A DNA stretch of 27,775 nucleotides from Gammaproteobacteria bacterium RIFCSPHIGHO2_12_FULL_45_12 (GTDB lineage: Bacteria; Pseudomonadota; Gammaproteobacteria; DSM-16500): the NCBI GenBank assembly GCA_001801665.1, contig MGYH01000046.1:6081-33855 (forward strand), in the 5' to 3' direction. This document shows positions 1 through 7,420 of this stretch, piece after piece (the stretch's first letter is position 1; each line of letters opens with the position of its first letter). The notes beneath the pieces are model-generated. The model saw only the letters and a program-made list of their open reading frames with translations, was not told the origin of the DNA and did no database searches. A program made the position numbers and the translations under genes.

Positions 1-408
1 GATAGGAAACTGATGCACATGCTGATGGCCATCCAGAAAATCAGGCAACTCACCCATTGCATTCACAAAAGCATCCAACTGCGCCCTGAGTTCCGCCTGA
101 ATGACGGCTTGATTCAAACGCCGCCACCACGACTTGCCCATCAAATGCAGCAAACTAGGGAAGGTATCGCCCATCTTTGCCCGAAAAGCAGCCGACAGCG
201 GCCGTCCCTCGGTCAAATTAAAGTGTAATCCAACGTCAATTTTCGCCCGAAATGGCAGCAGTAAGGCAGCATGTTCCTGCCAAAAAGGACTATTAACCAT
301 ACAGCTAACGGCCGTCAACCGTTCTTTTTGCACTAAATCCAGAATGGCGGCTGATATCGTTGGAGCTTGCCCATAGTCATCTGCGCACAGTACAATACGT
401 TTCTTCAT
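1..408 (-). CDS. YdjC/ChbG/HpnK/NaxD-family carbohydrate deacetylase, C-terminus outside window
   Basis: The gene starts at ATG 408 and runs off the left edge, leaving 136 residues. It begins MKKRIVLCADDYGQAPT, the metal-binding ADDYG start of the YdjC family. GLHFNLTEG follows with His62, and DGHQHVHQFP (His128-His132) sits at the cut end. These are the family's Asp and His metal ligands. Family members remove acetyl groups from acetylated amino sugars: ChbG acts on chitooligosaccharides, HpnK is linked to hopanoids, and Francisella NaxD acts on undecaprenyl-phosphate-GalNAc. The neighbours are an ArnT-like transferase read divergently and a GT2/GtrA pair, so a NaxD-like role is the best guess (inference). 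Family assignment is firm; the substrate is not. The divergent start codons lie about 35 bp apart, so the two genes probably share a promoter region. Confidence 0.9.
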   Translation of the reverse strand, partial: MKKRIVLCADDYGQAPTISAAILDLVQKERLTAVSCMVNSPFWQEHAALLLPFRAKIDVGLHFNLTEGRPLSAAFRAKMGDTFPSLLHLMGKSWWRRLNQAVIQAELRAQLDAFVNAMGELPDFLDGHQHVHQFPI

Positions 409-443
409 TTTCCAAGCTTAAAATAAGCAGCGAGAGTCAACAA

Positions 444-2168
444 GTGTTACCTGAAAATTCTGCCGCCACCACTCAACACTGGCTAATTGATGTCATTGGA
501 TTAGCGTTTATTATCACACTTTTCTATCTTATCTGGATTGGACATTTTCCCCTGTTCACACCGGATGAAGGACGCTATCCTGAAGTTGCGCGCGAGATGG
601 TTCAGACGGGTAACTACATCACACCCAGAGTTAATGGCGTTGCATTCCTGGATAAACCCATTCTTTATTACTGGCTTCAGGCACTTGCCATTCACCTGTT
701 TGGCATCAAAGAATGGGCGCTACGATTATTTCCCGCTTTATTGGGTGTGCTCGCATCCTTGGTCACTTATGCTTGTGGCCGTCACTTGTTTGACCGGCGA
801 ACCGGTCTCCTCTCAGCGATCATCCTCGCCACGTCGCCCTTATTTTTTGCCGGATCGCATTATGCCAATCTTGATCTTGAAGTGGCCTCACTCATCACTT
901 GCACTTTATTATTTTTAATTTGCGGCTTACAATCCGTCACGCCTCTGCGTTCATACTGGTTAGGGGCCGCCTACACCTCAGCCGCATTCGCTTTTCTCAC
1001 CAAAGGCTTAATTGCGGTTGCTTTTCCCTGCATGATAGGCGGCGCGTGGATAGCACTGCTTGGCCGCTGGCAGGCCTTAAAATCCATGCGGCTGCTATTA
1101 GGCACCTTGTGGTTCACGGCCATCGTGCTCCCTTGGTATGCACTGGTACAAAAAGCAAACCCTGCCTTTCTTCATTTTTTCTTTCTCACGCAACAAGTCA
1201 CGCGCTTCCTCTCTGCCGCCGAATTCAACAACAAAACGCCCTTCTGGTTTTATGCGCCCATTGTCTTAATCGGCTTTTTTCCCTGGACCATCTTCCTGAT
1301 TCAAAGTCTGACAACCGCCATTAAACAAACATGGCATGACCGGATGCGGCATCAAACAACCCTGTACTTGCTGTTATGGACAGGCATCGTATTTGTTTTC
1401 TTTTCCGTTCCGCACTCCAAAACAATCGGTTATATTTTTCCTATCTTCCCCCCCTTGGCACTGCTGACAGGACACTATTTATCTGAAAACTGGACTCGAA
1501 CACGAGAAACCGGCCTGCATTTAAGCGCACTGATTTTTGCCGTCTCAGGCATCGTGCTGACAGCCCTGCTCTTTTTTGCCAATGAGCATCAGTGGGCGGT
1601 GCTCACACCCGCTTTCTTTCCTTACCTCTCGACCATTGCGGCCATCCTCCTGATAAGCGGCCTATTGGCATGGCACCTGCGAAACAAAAAAAATTGCCTG
1701 CCCTTAATCACCCTCTGCGTTATTTGCAGCACCAGCTCCCTATTAACCTTAACGTTAGGCGCAAAAGACTTAAATACCAACACGTCAAAGCCACTCGCGA
1801 CTTACTTAAAAACCGTCTTGCAACCAGAGGATGAAGTGGCCACTTACTTTAAATATTATCAAGACTTGCCACTCTATCTGGAACGACGCATTACCATTGT
1901 CGCCAAATGGCACTCACCTGACATTGCACAAACGGATAACTGGGCAAGAGAACTCTGGTATGGCATGGCTTTTCAAAACACAGATGACTGGCTCATTGAA
2001 GAAAAAACCTTTTGGCAACGCTGGAATAGTCACAAACATGTTTATGTTTTTGTGAATGATAATTATCTGGCAAAATTTACGGAAGGCGCTCTGCATTATG
2101 TCTATCTGGGAAAATATAATGACATCCTCCTACTCAGCAATCAGCCCGTGAATAAACTCCCTCTCTAG
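444..2168 (+). CDS. ArnT-like (GT83/PMT family) lipid-linked sugar transferase
   Basis: This is an integral inner-membrane glycosyltransferase of about 574 residues, the usual ArnT size. After the first membrane span comes FTPDEGRYPEVAREM, the conserved first periplasmic loop motif with the catalytic-type Asp-Glu. It is followed by FLDKPILYYWL, which matches the ArnT EKP segment, and by ANLDLEVASL. About ten further hydrophobic spans follow, then a soluble C-terminal domain of about 100 residues. The family moves a sugar from a polyprenyl-phosphate carrier to lipid A or another envelope acceptor on the periplasmic side. The GTG at 444 follows a weak GCGAGAG purine stretch. The longer TTG start at 360 would lie inside the divergent deacetylase gene and is unlikely. 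The neighbouring deacetylase, GT2 and GtrA genes suggest an amino-sugar donor similar to that of Francisella FlmK (inference). Confidence 0.88.
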   Translation: MLPENSAATTQHWLIDVIGLAFIITLFYLIWIGHFPLFTPDEGRYPEVAREMVQTGNYITPRVNGVAFLDKPILYYWLQALAIHLFGIKEWALRLFPALLGVLASLVTYACGRHLFDRRTGLLSAIILATSPLFFAGSHYANLDLEVASLITCTLLFLICGLQSVTPLRSYWLGAAYTSAAFAFLTKGLIAVAFPCMIGGAWIALLGRWQALKSMRLLLGTLWFTAIVLPWYALVQKANPAFLHFFFLTQQVTRFLSAAEFNNKTPFWFYAPIVLIGFFPWTIFLIQSLTTAIKQTWHDRMRHQTTLYLLLWTGIVFVFFSVPHSKTIGYIFPIFPPLALLTGHYLSENWTRTRETGLHLSALIFAVSGIVLTALLFFANEHQWAVLTPAFFPYLSTIAAILLISGLLAWHLRNKKNCLPLITLCVICSTSSLLTLTLGAKDLNTNTSKPLATYLKTVLQPEDEVATYFKYYQDLPLYLERRITIVAKWHSPDIAQTDNWARELWYGMAFQNTDDWLIEEKTFWQRWNSHKHVYVFVNDNYLAKFTEGALHYVYLGKYNDILLLSNQPVNKLPL

Positions 2169-2170
2169 CC

Positions 2171-2190
2171 ATTAATATTGCCTTAAGGTT
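2171..2190 (+). promoter_or_regulatory. Candidate PmrA-type tandem box
   Basis: The sequence ATTAATATT-GC-CTTAAGGTT is read here. It fits the published Legionella/Coxiella PmrA consensus (cTTAATatT, two bases, cTTAATatT) at 8 of 9 and 7 of 9 positions with exact spacing. A possible -10 (TAAACT, 2198-2203) lies 7 bp downstream, and the next gene starts at 2236. In Legionella and Coxiella, PmrA controls Dot/Icm genes and many effector genes. Whether this organism has PmrA cannot be seen from the window. Confidence 0.5.
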
Positions 2191-2235
2191 AACCCGTTAA
2201 ACTTTCCAAAAAACACCTAAAACGAGGATTGAATC

Positions 2236-3207
2236 ATGTCTCGCCCTGAAGGCCTGCCCCGACCCTCTCATCGTGAGGATGAGCGAAATAAGGCCGCCAC
2301 ACGCATTCAAGCATGCCTGCGCGGCCATCAAATCAGAGAAAAATATGCTATCGAGTCATTGCCTGCCCACCGATTAGATCCCCATTATCCCACCTTTGTC
2401 GTGGGCAATGACCCATGCATGCCAGAGTCGCTAGACCGCCATCATGAACCCCGTCAAAAAATAGCCCTAGTGGCCACTTCTGGCATGCGAGCCGTCTCAC
2501 TGGCTTGCAAGCTCGGAAACAAAGAAAACACCCCTAAAATCATCCTGATTGATAACAGCTTAAAAGTTCATCAGTTCTGGTCCGCCATGAAACTTTTTAT
2601 TGGCGATAAAAAGCAAATCCAAACGATCGGACAATTTCTACAGGGTTTGCTTCGCTTCCTTAAACAACATGCACAATTATATAGGGACCTGCCATTTGAC
2701 ACTTATGCCCAATCGGGTCCTGTCACCGTGAAATACCTCAATCAGAGCCCGGTCACTTTCTTTAGAGGATTATGCCAAAAGTACGGATTTGATTATGTGC
2801 GTGCCGTCATTCTTCATACGACATTGATCAAACAATCCTGGGCTGATGAGTCTCTTTTTACAAAGCTTCATCACGTGCTTAACCGTCTTGGCATTTCTAA
2901 AATCATGGTCTACGCTTCAAATATTGTGGCCTGCGAAGATGATCCAGCCATTCGGATTGAAATCCTTGAAAATATCAAGCTCCTGTCGCCAACATGCGCC
3001 ATTCACACTGATTCCTGTGACATCCACCAAGTACCAGAGAAAGCTTTTTTATTTGAAAAAGAACAGGGTCCTGTCCTCGTTTATCATTCCCTTTTTCGCA
3101 GGCCATCATGCACAAACCCACAGTTTAAATTATATGAATGGATCCGATCCGCTCAAGAAAAAAAAGGTGAACAACAGAAGCCTGATCGCAATCATCCTCA
3201 AAAATAA
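2236..3207 (+). CDS. IQ-motif protein of unknown function, candidate translocated effector
   Basis: A soluble protein of 323 residues that I do not recognise as a named family. Near its N-terminus, IQACLRGHQIREKY (residues 24-37) is a complete IQ motif (IQxxxRGxxxRxxY), the calmodulin-binding helix of eukaryotic proteins. Residues 75-110 (KIALVATSGMRAVSLACKL, then PKIILIDNS) alternate strand and helix like the start of a Rossmann-type fold, perhaps methyltransferase-like. The C-terminal 20 residues are very polar and rich in Lys, Gln and Glu. There is no signal peptide or membrane span. A CGAGGA ribosome binding site lies 7 bp before ATG 2236. The PmrA-like box just upstream and the eukaryote-like motif together suggest a type IV secretion effector (inference). 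The gene interrupts a glycosylation locus and is followed by a dense repeat block. Confidence 0.75.
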   Translation: MSRPEGLPRPSHREDERNKAATRIQACLRGHQIREKYAIESLPAHRLDPHYPTFVVGNDPCMPESLDRHHEPRQKIALVATSGMRAVSLACKLGNKENTPKIILIDNSLKVHQFWSAMKLFIGDKKQIQTIGQFLQGLLRFLKQHAQLYRDLPFDTYAQSGPVTVKYLNQSPVTFFRGLCQKYGFDYVRAVILHTTLIKQSWADESLFTKLHHVLNRLGISKIMVYASNIVACEDDPAIRIEILENIKLLSPTCAIHTDSCDIHQVPEKAFLFEKEQGPVLVYHSLFRRPSCTNPQFKLYEWIRSAQEKKGEQQKPDRNHPQK

Positions 3208-3267
3208 AAAACGCTCCTCAGCAACAGTTGCAACCTAAGCTAGGTTACCTACTATACATTGATGGTG

Positions 3268-3534
3268 CATCATTCTCTCGTCGTTGCGAGGAGTGCTTTT
3301 TACGACGCGGCAATCTAGTCTTTGACTTTATCCATGACAAAATACCATGACTCATCGTCATTATTCATGACCAACCATTTATATCATGGCACCATGCGAA
3401 AAAGAAAAAATAAAATTCTTCTTATTGAATCGATAAATCCTAAATGGCATGATCTATACGCTGGGTTACTATAATGTCAAAGACTGGATTGCCGCGTCGT
3501 AAAAAGCACTCCTCGCAACGACGAGGAAATGATG
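3268..3534. repeat. 267-bp palindromic element with 64-bp inverted arms
   Basis: The left arm (3268-3331) and right arm (3471-3534) are near-perfect inverted copies with only a few mismatches. Both contain CGTCGTTGCGAGGAGTGCTT and GACGCGGCAATC. The 139-bp centre is AT-rich and has no convincing gene. This has the form of a MITE-like or long REP-type element. The arm core resembles that of the element at 7148-7310. No clear target duplication is visible. Confidence 0.75.
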
Positions 3535-3576
3535 TAACGCGCTAGTACTTCGTAACAGGCATTCTGAGCGAAGCCC

Positions 3577-3651
3577 GTCATTCTGAGCAAAGCGAAGAAT
3601 CTCCTAAAAAATATGAGATCCTTCGTCGCAAAAAACGCTCCTCAGGATGAC
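3577..3651. repeat. 75-bp hairpin repeat
   Basis: Two nested inverted pairs are present: GTCATTCTGAG with CTCAGGATGAC, and CGAAGAATCTC with GAGATCCTTCG, each 10 of 11 paired. A partial extra copy of the left arm (CATTCTGAGCGAAGC) precedes it at 3560. It looks like a dispersed palindromic repeat and would fold into a strong hairpin downstream of both convergent genes. Confidence 0.7.
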
Positions 3652-3708
3652 GTGGTGGGTTGGGATGACGCGGTGGGTCGGGATAATAGTAAAAAACGCT
3701 CCTCCGTC

Positions 3709-4089
3709 TTAACGGAAAACCCATAGCTTACTTGAGGCAAATGTAAAAATGGGCAAAATGGTCAGCACAAAAAGCAAGGCCAGCCGGTAAGGCAAATGCA
3801 ACGTTAAAAAAACATAAAACAACGTTTCATTCGCTGAAAAATTACATAATTGAACCGTTAACAATCTTCTCAGCGTGACTGCATGCGATGCTTCTGATTC
3901 GCTAAACGTCCAAGAACGATGCCCCCAATAACTCACCTGAAACGACACAAAAAATGCAAACACATTCGCGGCCAGCGGCTCTAACTGAAACTGCTGAACC
4001 AGTGCGACCACTAACATGAAATGCACGCCTGAGGCAATTAAGCCAACCACCCCAAAACGGCATAATTGATAAAACAACTTACGCATCAA
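3709..4089 (-). CDS. GtrA-like membrane protein
   Basis: A 126-residue protein with four predicted membrane spans. It has the GtrA/DPMS hallmarks FGVVGLIASGVHF at the start, NVFAFFVSFQVSYWGHRSWTF in the middle and a C-terminal SSKLWVF. The family is thought to flip polyprenyl-phosphate sugars or to anchor the partner GT2 enzyme in the membrane. Its start overlaps the end of the upstream GT2 gene by 11 bp, so the two are almost certainly co-translated from one message. ATGs at 4089 and 4086 are both possible starts. Confidence 0.88.
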   Translation of the reverse strand: MMRKLFYQLCRFGVVGLIASGVHFMLVVALVQQFQLEPLAANVFAFFVSFQVSYWGHRSWTFSESEASHAVTLRRLLTVQLCNFSANETLFYVFLTLHLPYRLALLFVLTILPIFTFASSKLWVFR

Positions 4090-5047
4090 AGCCTTCCTTG
4101 ATTTGCAGCAGATACTTGGGGCGCTGCTTCACTTCTGTAAAAATCCGCGCAATATATTCCCCCAAAATCCCAATTGATAATAATTGAATCCCGCCTAAAA
4201 ACATGATGGCCACCACCAACGTTGGGAAACCTGGCATATCCGCCCCAAAGAGTAAGGTCACCGTCACGATGTAAATGGCATAGATAAAAGCAATAAAAGA
4301 GATTGCAAAACCAATCCATCCCCAGACACGCAATGGCACATCTGAAAAAGAGGCTATGCCTGTCATGGCGAGTTCCGTTAACTTCATGAACCCCCAAGAA
4401 CTTTTGCCAGCCGCCCGCTCTTGCACGTCAAATGGCACACTCACGCTCTGATAACCAACAAAGGCGTATAATCCTTTCATGAAACGGGTGCGCTCGGGAA
4501 ATTGCTTCAAGGCATCCACCACTTGTTTGTCCAGCAAGCGAAAATCGCCTGCATGACTGGGCAGATCGATGCTCGTGATTTTGCGCATGATCCAGTAAAA
4601 CATTCGCGCGAAGTAACGTTTCAACCGTGCTTCAGACTCACGGCTTTGGCGTACGCCATAAACCATGTCGTAACCTTCGGCCCACTGCTGCAAAAATACG
4701 GGCAGCACCTCAATGGGATGCTGAAAATCCGCATCTAAAATAATCGCGACCTCACCATTGCAATGCTCAAGCCCTGCGGTCAAGGCAATTTCTTTGCCAA
4801 AATTACGCGACAAACCCAGCAACCTGATGCGACAAGACGGCGGCAACTGCCGCACCACCTGAATGGTCTTATCCTGACTACCATCATCCACCAGGATAAT
4901 TTCAAAATGCTGCGTTAACGCTTGCAATTGCTGCTGCAATTTTTGCACGAAAGCCGCCACCACGGCTTCCTCGTTATAAACGGGGACAATGCAGGAAACA
5001 CGCACTGTTTTTTGCTGCAGCGCTAACTGACGTTCTGCTGGACGCAT
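4079..5047 (-). CDS. Polyprenyl-phosphate glycosyltransferase, GT2 (DPM1/GtrB/ArnC/FlmF2-like)
   Basis: A 322-residue enzyme. The GT-A domain shows SCIVPVYNEE (residues 18-27), ILVDDGSQDKT (51-61), the RNFGKEIALTAG segment typical of dolichyl/undecaprenyl-phosphate sugar synthases (81-92), and the metal-binding LDADFQHP (104-111). Two membrane spans follow at about residues 235-255 and 265-290, ending IGILGEYIARIFTEVKQRP, the usual GtrB-type tail. It should load a sugar from a nucleotide donor onto undecaprenyl phosphate at the cytoplasmic face. It overlaps the GtrA-like gene and has its own promoter at 5086-5114. With the deacetylase and ArnT-like genes next door, a FlmF2-like role in lipid A aminosugar addition is plausible. 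O-antigen or teichoic-type glucosylation is the alternative. Confidence 0.9.
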   Translation of the reverse strand: MRPAERQLALQQKTVRVSCIVPVYNEEAVVAAFVQKLQQQLQALTQHFEIILVDDGSQDKTIQVVRQLPPSCRIRLLGLSRNFGKEIALTAGLEHCNGEVAIILDADFQHPIEVLPVFLQQWAEGYDMVYGVRQSRESEARLKRYFARMFYWIMRKITSIDLPSHAGDFRLLDKQVVDALKQFPERTRFMKGLYAFVGYQSVSVPFDVQERAAGKSSWGFMKLTELAMTGIASFSDVPLRVWGWIGFAISFIAFIYAIYIVTVTLLFGADMPGFPTLVVAIMFLGGIQLLSIGILGEYIARIFTEVKQRPKYLLQIKEGFDA

Positions 5048-5085
5048 CGGGGCCTGCCTCAGGTTGATGGGTAATTGGGGGGTTG

Positions 5086-5114
5086 ATTATAACAAATACA
5101 GACTATTTTGCCAG
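5086..5114 (-). promoter_or_regulatory. Sigma70-type promoter for the GT2-gtrA pair
   Basis: On the minus strand, CTGGCA (5109-5114) is followed after exactly 17 bp by TATAAT (5086-5091). The -10 is preceded by TGT, an extended -10. Transcription would begin near 5079, giving a leader of about 32 bases before ATG 5047 with a GAGGCAGG ribosome binding site. It sits just after the symporter gene's stop, so this pair need not be read from the symporter promoter. Confidence 0.7.
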
Positions 5115-5140
5115 ACGTAACAAGGCCAGCAACACACCGC

Positions 5141-6355
5141 TTATACAATATCTGACTTCAAACGCTGTAAGCGATCCACCGTTGCCGCGCAGACCAAATC
5201 GCCCCAGACATTGGTCATGGTTCTAAAGCGATCCAGAATGCGATCAAAGGGCAACAGTAATCCAATCGCTGAAATGGGCACACTCACATTGCGTAACACC
5301 ATCACCATGGTCACCAATCCTCCCTCTGGAATCCCCGTTGCCCCCATGCCTGCTAAAATGGCTGTGATAAACACGCCGACCTGCGCCAAAAGAGACAAAT
5401 GCAACCCTAAAATCTGACAGAAAAATAAAGCGGAAACCGCCTCATACATGGAGGTGCCCGCCAAATTAATGGTGGTTGCTAACGGCAACACAAAACGCGC
5501 CACCTCTTCACTCACTTCCTGTTCTTTTGCGACCAGCATGGTAATGGGCAAGGTGGCCATTGAGCTTGACGTGGCAAAGGCTGTAATCAACGCATTGCTT
5601 GCGGCTGACGTAAATGCTTTCAGATTTTTTTTCGCGACCACCACCACGACCAATGCTTGCCAGAGAATTTGTAACACCAACCCCAGCAAAAAAATTAAAA
5701 TAAAAAAGAACATACCCCGCAAACTTTGCATTAACAAATGTCGTATCGAGGCTTCCGCCACGGCTGTTCCCAATAAAGAAAACAACCCTATTGGCGTTAA
5801 AAACATCAGCCAGATAATCATGCGAATTAAGACATCACGCAAACCCGCAAAAAAATCAATCACAGGATTGGCTGTCTTACCGACAGATAAACATGAAATG
5901 GCAAACACAATGCTAAAAAAAACAATGGGCATAATCTCGTAACGGGCCGCAGCCGCGACAATATTGGGCGGAAACAATTCCAGCATGTAAGCGGAGAACG
6001 GCATGGGCTTTAAATCAAGCGGCGAAGCATTTGCCATAATCAAACTGGGCGCAATGCCAACACCTGGCTTAAACATATTTAACAGACACAAGCCAATGGT
6101 CACCGCAATCGACACGCTGACTAACACATAGCCCAAGGTGTAGACACCAATGGAGCCTAGCCGGTGCATGCCGCCAATTGAGGTAATGGCGCTGACCATG
6201 GCACAGAAAATGAGAGGCAGCACAATCAATTTTAACAAGTTAATGAAAAGCTGCCCCACCCAGCTCATGGCTAACATTTCATGTGGAAAGAACACACCGC
6301 CCAGAATACCCAAGGCAATGCTCAACAAAATGAGGGGAAACATATAATTCTTCAA
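5141..6355 (-). CDS. Dicarboxylate/amino acid:cation symporter (SLC1/DAACS family)
   Basis: A 404-residue inner-membrane protein of normal family length. It carries the serine-rich HP1 tip TAFATSSSMATLPITM (residues 258-273), the HP2 segment GMGATGIPEGGLVTMVMVL (337-355) and the TM8 signature with Asp371, Asp375, Arg378, Asn382 and Asp386. In characterised transporters Arg at the 378 position goes with acidic amino acid substrates, so glutamate or aspartate is the likely cargo (inference). One key motif is altered: the family's NMDGT in TM7 reads NLAGT here (297-301). This removes the Asp that helps build a sodium site, so the coupling ion may differ. The gene is monocistronic as far as can be seen. 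Confidence 0.9.
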   Translation of the reverse strand: MKNYMFPLILLSIALGILGGVFFPHEMLAMSWVGQLFINLLKLIVLPLIFCAMVSAITSIGGMHRLGSIGVYTLGYVLVSVSIAVTIGLCLLNMFKPGVGIAPSLIMANASPLDLKPMPFSAYMLELFPPNIVAAAARYEIMPIVFFSIVFAISCLSVGKTANPVIDFFAGLRDVLIRMIIWLMFLTPIGLFSLLGTAVAEASIRHLLMQSLRGMFFFILIFLLGLVLQILWQALVVVVVAKKNLKAFTSAASNALITAFATSSSMATLPITMLVAKEQEVSEEVARFVLPLATTINLAGTSMYEAVSALFFCQILGLHLSLLAQVGVFITAILAGMGATGIPEGGLVTMVMVLRNVSVPISAIGLLLPFDRILDRFRTMTNVWGDLVCAATVDRLQRLKSDIV

Positions 6356-6399
6356 AACGTGGCACTCCCTGTGCGTCTGAAATCAGATGAACCAATTGA

Positions 6400-7122
6400 T
6401 TATACATGATTATCATCCAATCCGCAGTGATTCACGGAAATGGCAATCCGCTCATCGAACACAAAACAGTCACCCTGATAATGTGCCTTGCCCACGGTTG
6501 CAAAATAATTCAGGATGCCGCCATCCAGTTGATAAACTTCTTTAAAGCCATGATTTAAAAGGTAAATAGCGGCCTTTTCACACCGAATTCCACCCGTACA
6601 AAACATCACCAACGGCTGACAGCGATCCAATGCAGTGAGCGCACGCGGCAAATGGCTAAAGTGTGCAATACGTAAATGGATAGCACCGATAAACGTGCCA
6701 TAAGCCACTTCATAGTCATTGCGGGTATCAAGCAGCGTGATATCACGCCCGTCATCCAGCCATTGTTTTAATTCACGAGGACTAATGGCGGGTGCGCGCT
6801 CCTTGACAGCATCCACGCTTGGCTGATCTAATGTGATGATTTCTTTCTTTATTTTCACCTTCATCGCGTTAAAAGGCGGGCTGTCAGAATAACTTTCTCG
6901 ATAAACGAGTGAGGCAAAGCGTGGGTCACTCGCCAAAAACGCCTGAAAATCCGCCACGACCGGAGCATGGCCCGCGAGGCTCAAATTAATGCCTTCTTGA
7001 CTTAGCAAAATGGTGCCCTTTAGCCCCAAGGCGTGACACCGTGCCAGCAAAGAGGCTTTCAATGTCAGCAAGTTTGTTAAAGGTAAAAACTGATAAGCTG
7101 CTATGTGAGTGATTTTCTTCAT
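6400..7122 (-). CDS. trhO: tRNA uridine(34) hydroxylase TrhO (YceA), rhodanese family
   Basis: TrhO makes 5-hydroxyuridine at the tRNA wobble position using prephenate-derived chemistry. The protein has an N-terminal acylphosphatase-like half (YQFLPLTNL to FNAMKVKIKKEI) and a C-terminal rhodanese domain. That domain carries LLDTRNDYE and the active-site loop FCTGGIRCEKA, identical in form to E. coli TrhO. From ATG 7122 the protein has 240 residues. This start (MKKITHIAAYQF) matches the family. A longer frame back to 7197 enters the mobile repeat at 7148-7310 and is rejected. The body is a little shorter than in E. coli, lacking the long C-terminal extension. Confidence 0.92.
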   Translation of the reverse strand: MKKITHIAAYQFLPLTNLLTLKASLLARCHALGLKGTILLSQEGINLSLAGHAPVVADFQAFLASDPRFASLVYRESYSDSPPFNAMKVKIKKEIITLDQPSVDAVKERAPAISPRELKQWLDDGRDITLLDTRNDYEVAYGTFIGAIHLRIAHFSHLPRALTALDRCQPLVMFCTGGIRCEKAAIYLLNHGFKEVYQLDGGILNYFATVGKAHYQGDCFVFDERIAISVNHCGLDDNHV

Positions 7123-7147
7123 GTTTATGTCTTTATATCTGTCATAA

Positions 7148-7310
7148 GGCTTTGTTGCATCATTCGTCGTTGCGAGGCCGCTTTTTGGCCGAAGCAATCC
7201 AGAACGTCGTCAAAAATCATGATATTGCATCCATTCTGGATTGCTTCGTCGCACAAAACGCTCCTCGCAACGACGATTCTGTTCAAAAAATAATTTATGC
7301 AACAACGCCG
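7148..7310. mobile_element. 163-bp MITE-like element with IS6-like ends and 8-bp target duplication
   Basis: The left end is GGCTTTGTTGCAT (7148-7160) and the right end is its near inverse ATGCAACAACGCC (7297-7309). TGTCATAA occurs immediately left (7140-7147) and just right (7311-7318), an 8-bp direct duplication. The interior is a second inverted repeat: CGTCGTTGCGAGG against CCTCGCAACGACG, plus AAGCAATCCAGAA against TTCTGGATTGCTT. There is no transposase gene. TIRs of the GGCnnTGTTGCA type with 8-bp duplications are typical of the IS6/IS26 family, so mobilisation by such a transposase is plausible (inference). Confidence 0.65.
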
Positions 7311-7320
7311 TGTCATAAAA

Positions 7321-7420
7321 GTGTTGTTGCTTAAATTAAACTTGGTGGATTACGACGCTAAAAGCGCGTCTAATCCACCCTACATTCGCATCAAAATGTA
7401 TTTGATTTATCTAACAAGCC
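7321..7420. mobile_element. About 100-bp degenerate element carrying the GGTGGATTA palindrome
   Basis: Degenerate ends related to the neighbouring element (GTGTTGTTGCTTAAAT at left, ATTTATCTAACAAGCC at right) flank a palindrome, GGTGGATTACGACGC paired with GCGCGTCTAATCCACC (7344-7379). The same palindrome occurs at 8155-8200 and 8348-8393. After the palindrome, this copy and the third share the segment CATTCGCATCAAAA and the end-repeat. The edges are approximate. Confidence 0.5.

Larger units (their letters stand above)
3208..3708. other. Repeat-packed convergent intergenic region
   Basis: No gene is seen in these 501 bases, which lie between two convergent genes. The region holds a small AACCTA/TAGGTT hairpin (3232-3246), a long-armed palindromic element, a 75-bp hairpin repeat and an 18-bp tandem duplication (3647-3664 and 3665-3682, GATGACGYGGTGGGTYGG). 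A recurring core, AAAAAACGCTCCTC or a close variant, appears near 3207, 3502, 3631 and 3693. The copy at the right edge abuts the gtrA-like stop codon and the one at the left edge abuts the IQ gene stop, so copies may double as terminators. Confidence 0.75.

Noticed and set aside
360..443. Longer N-terminus of the ArnT-like protein from TTG 360
   Set aside because: It lies inside the divergent deacetylase gene, lacks a ribosome site and is not hydrophobic like the family start; GTG 444 fits better.
7105..7334. Three short frames around 7105-7334
   Set aside because: They fall on the palindromic element at 7148-7310 on both strands and look like shadows of the repeat.
7330..7349. CTTAAATTA followed by CTTGGTGGA as a PmrA-like box for the orphan gene
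   Set aside because: The second half-site matches only 4 of 9 positions, and the whole lies in a repeat that is over 200 bp from the start codon.
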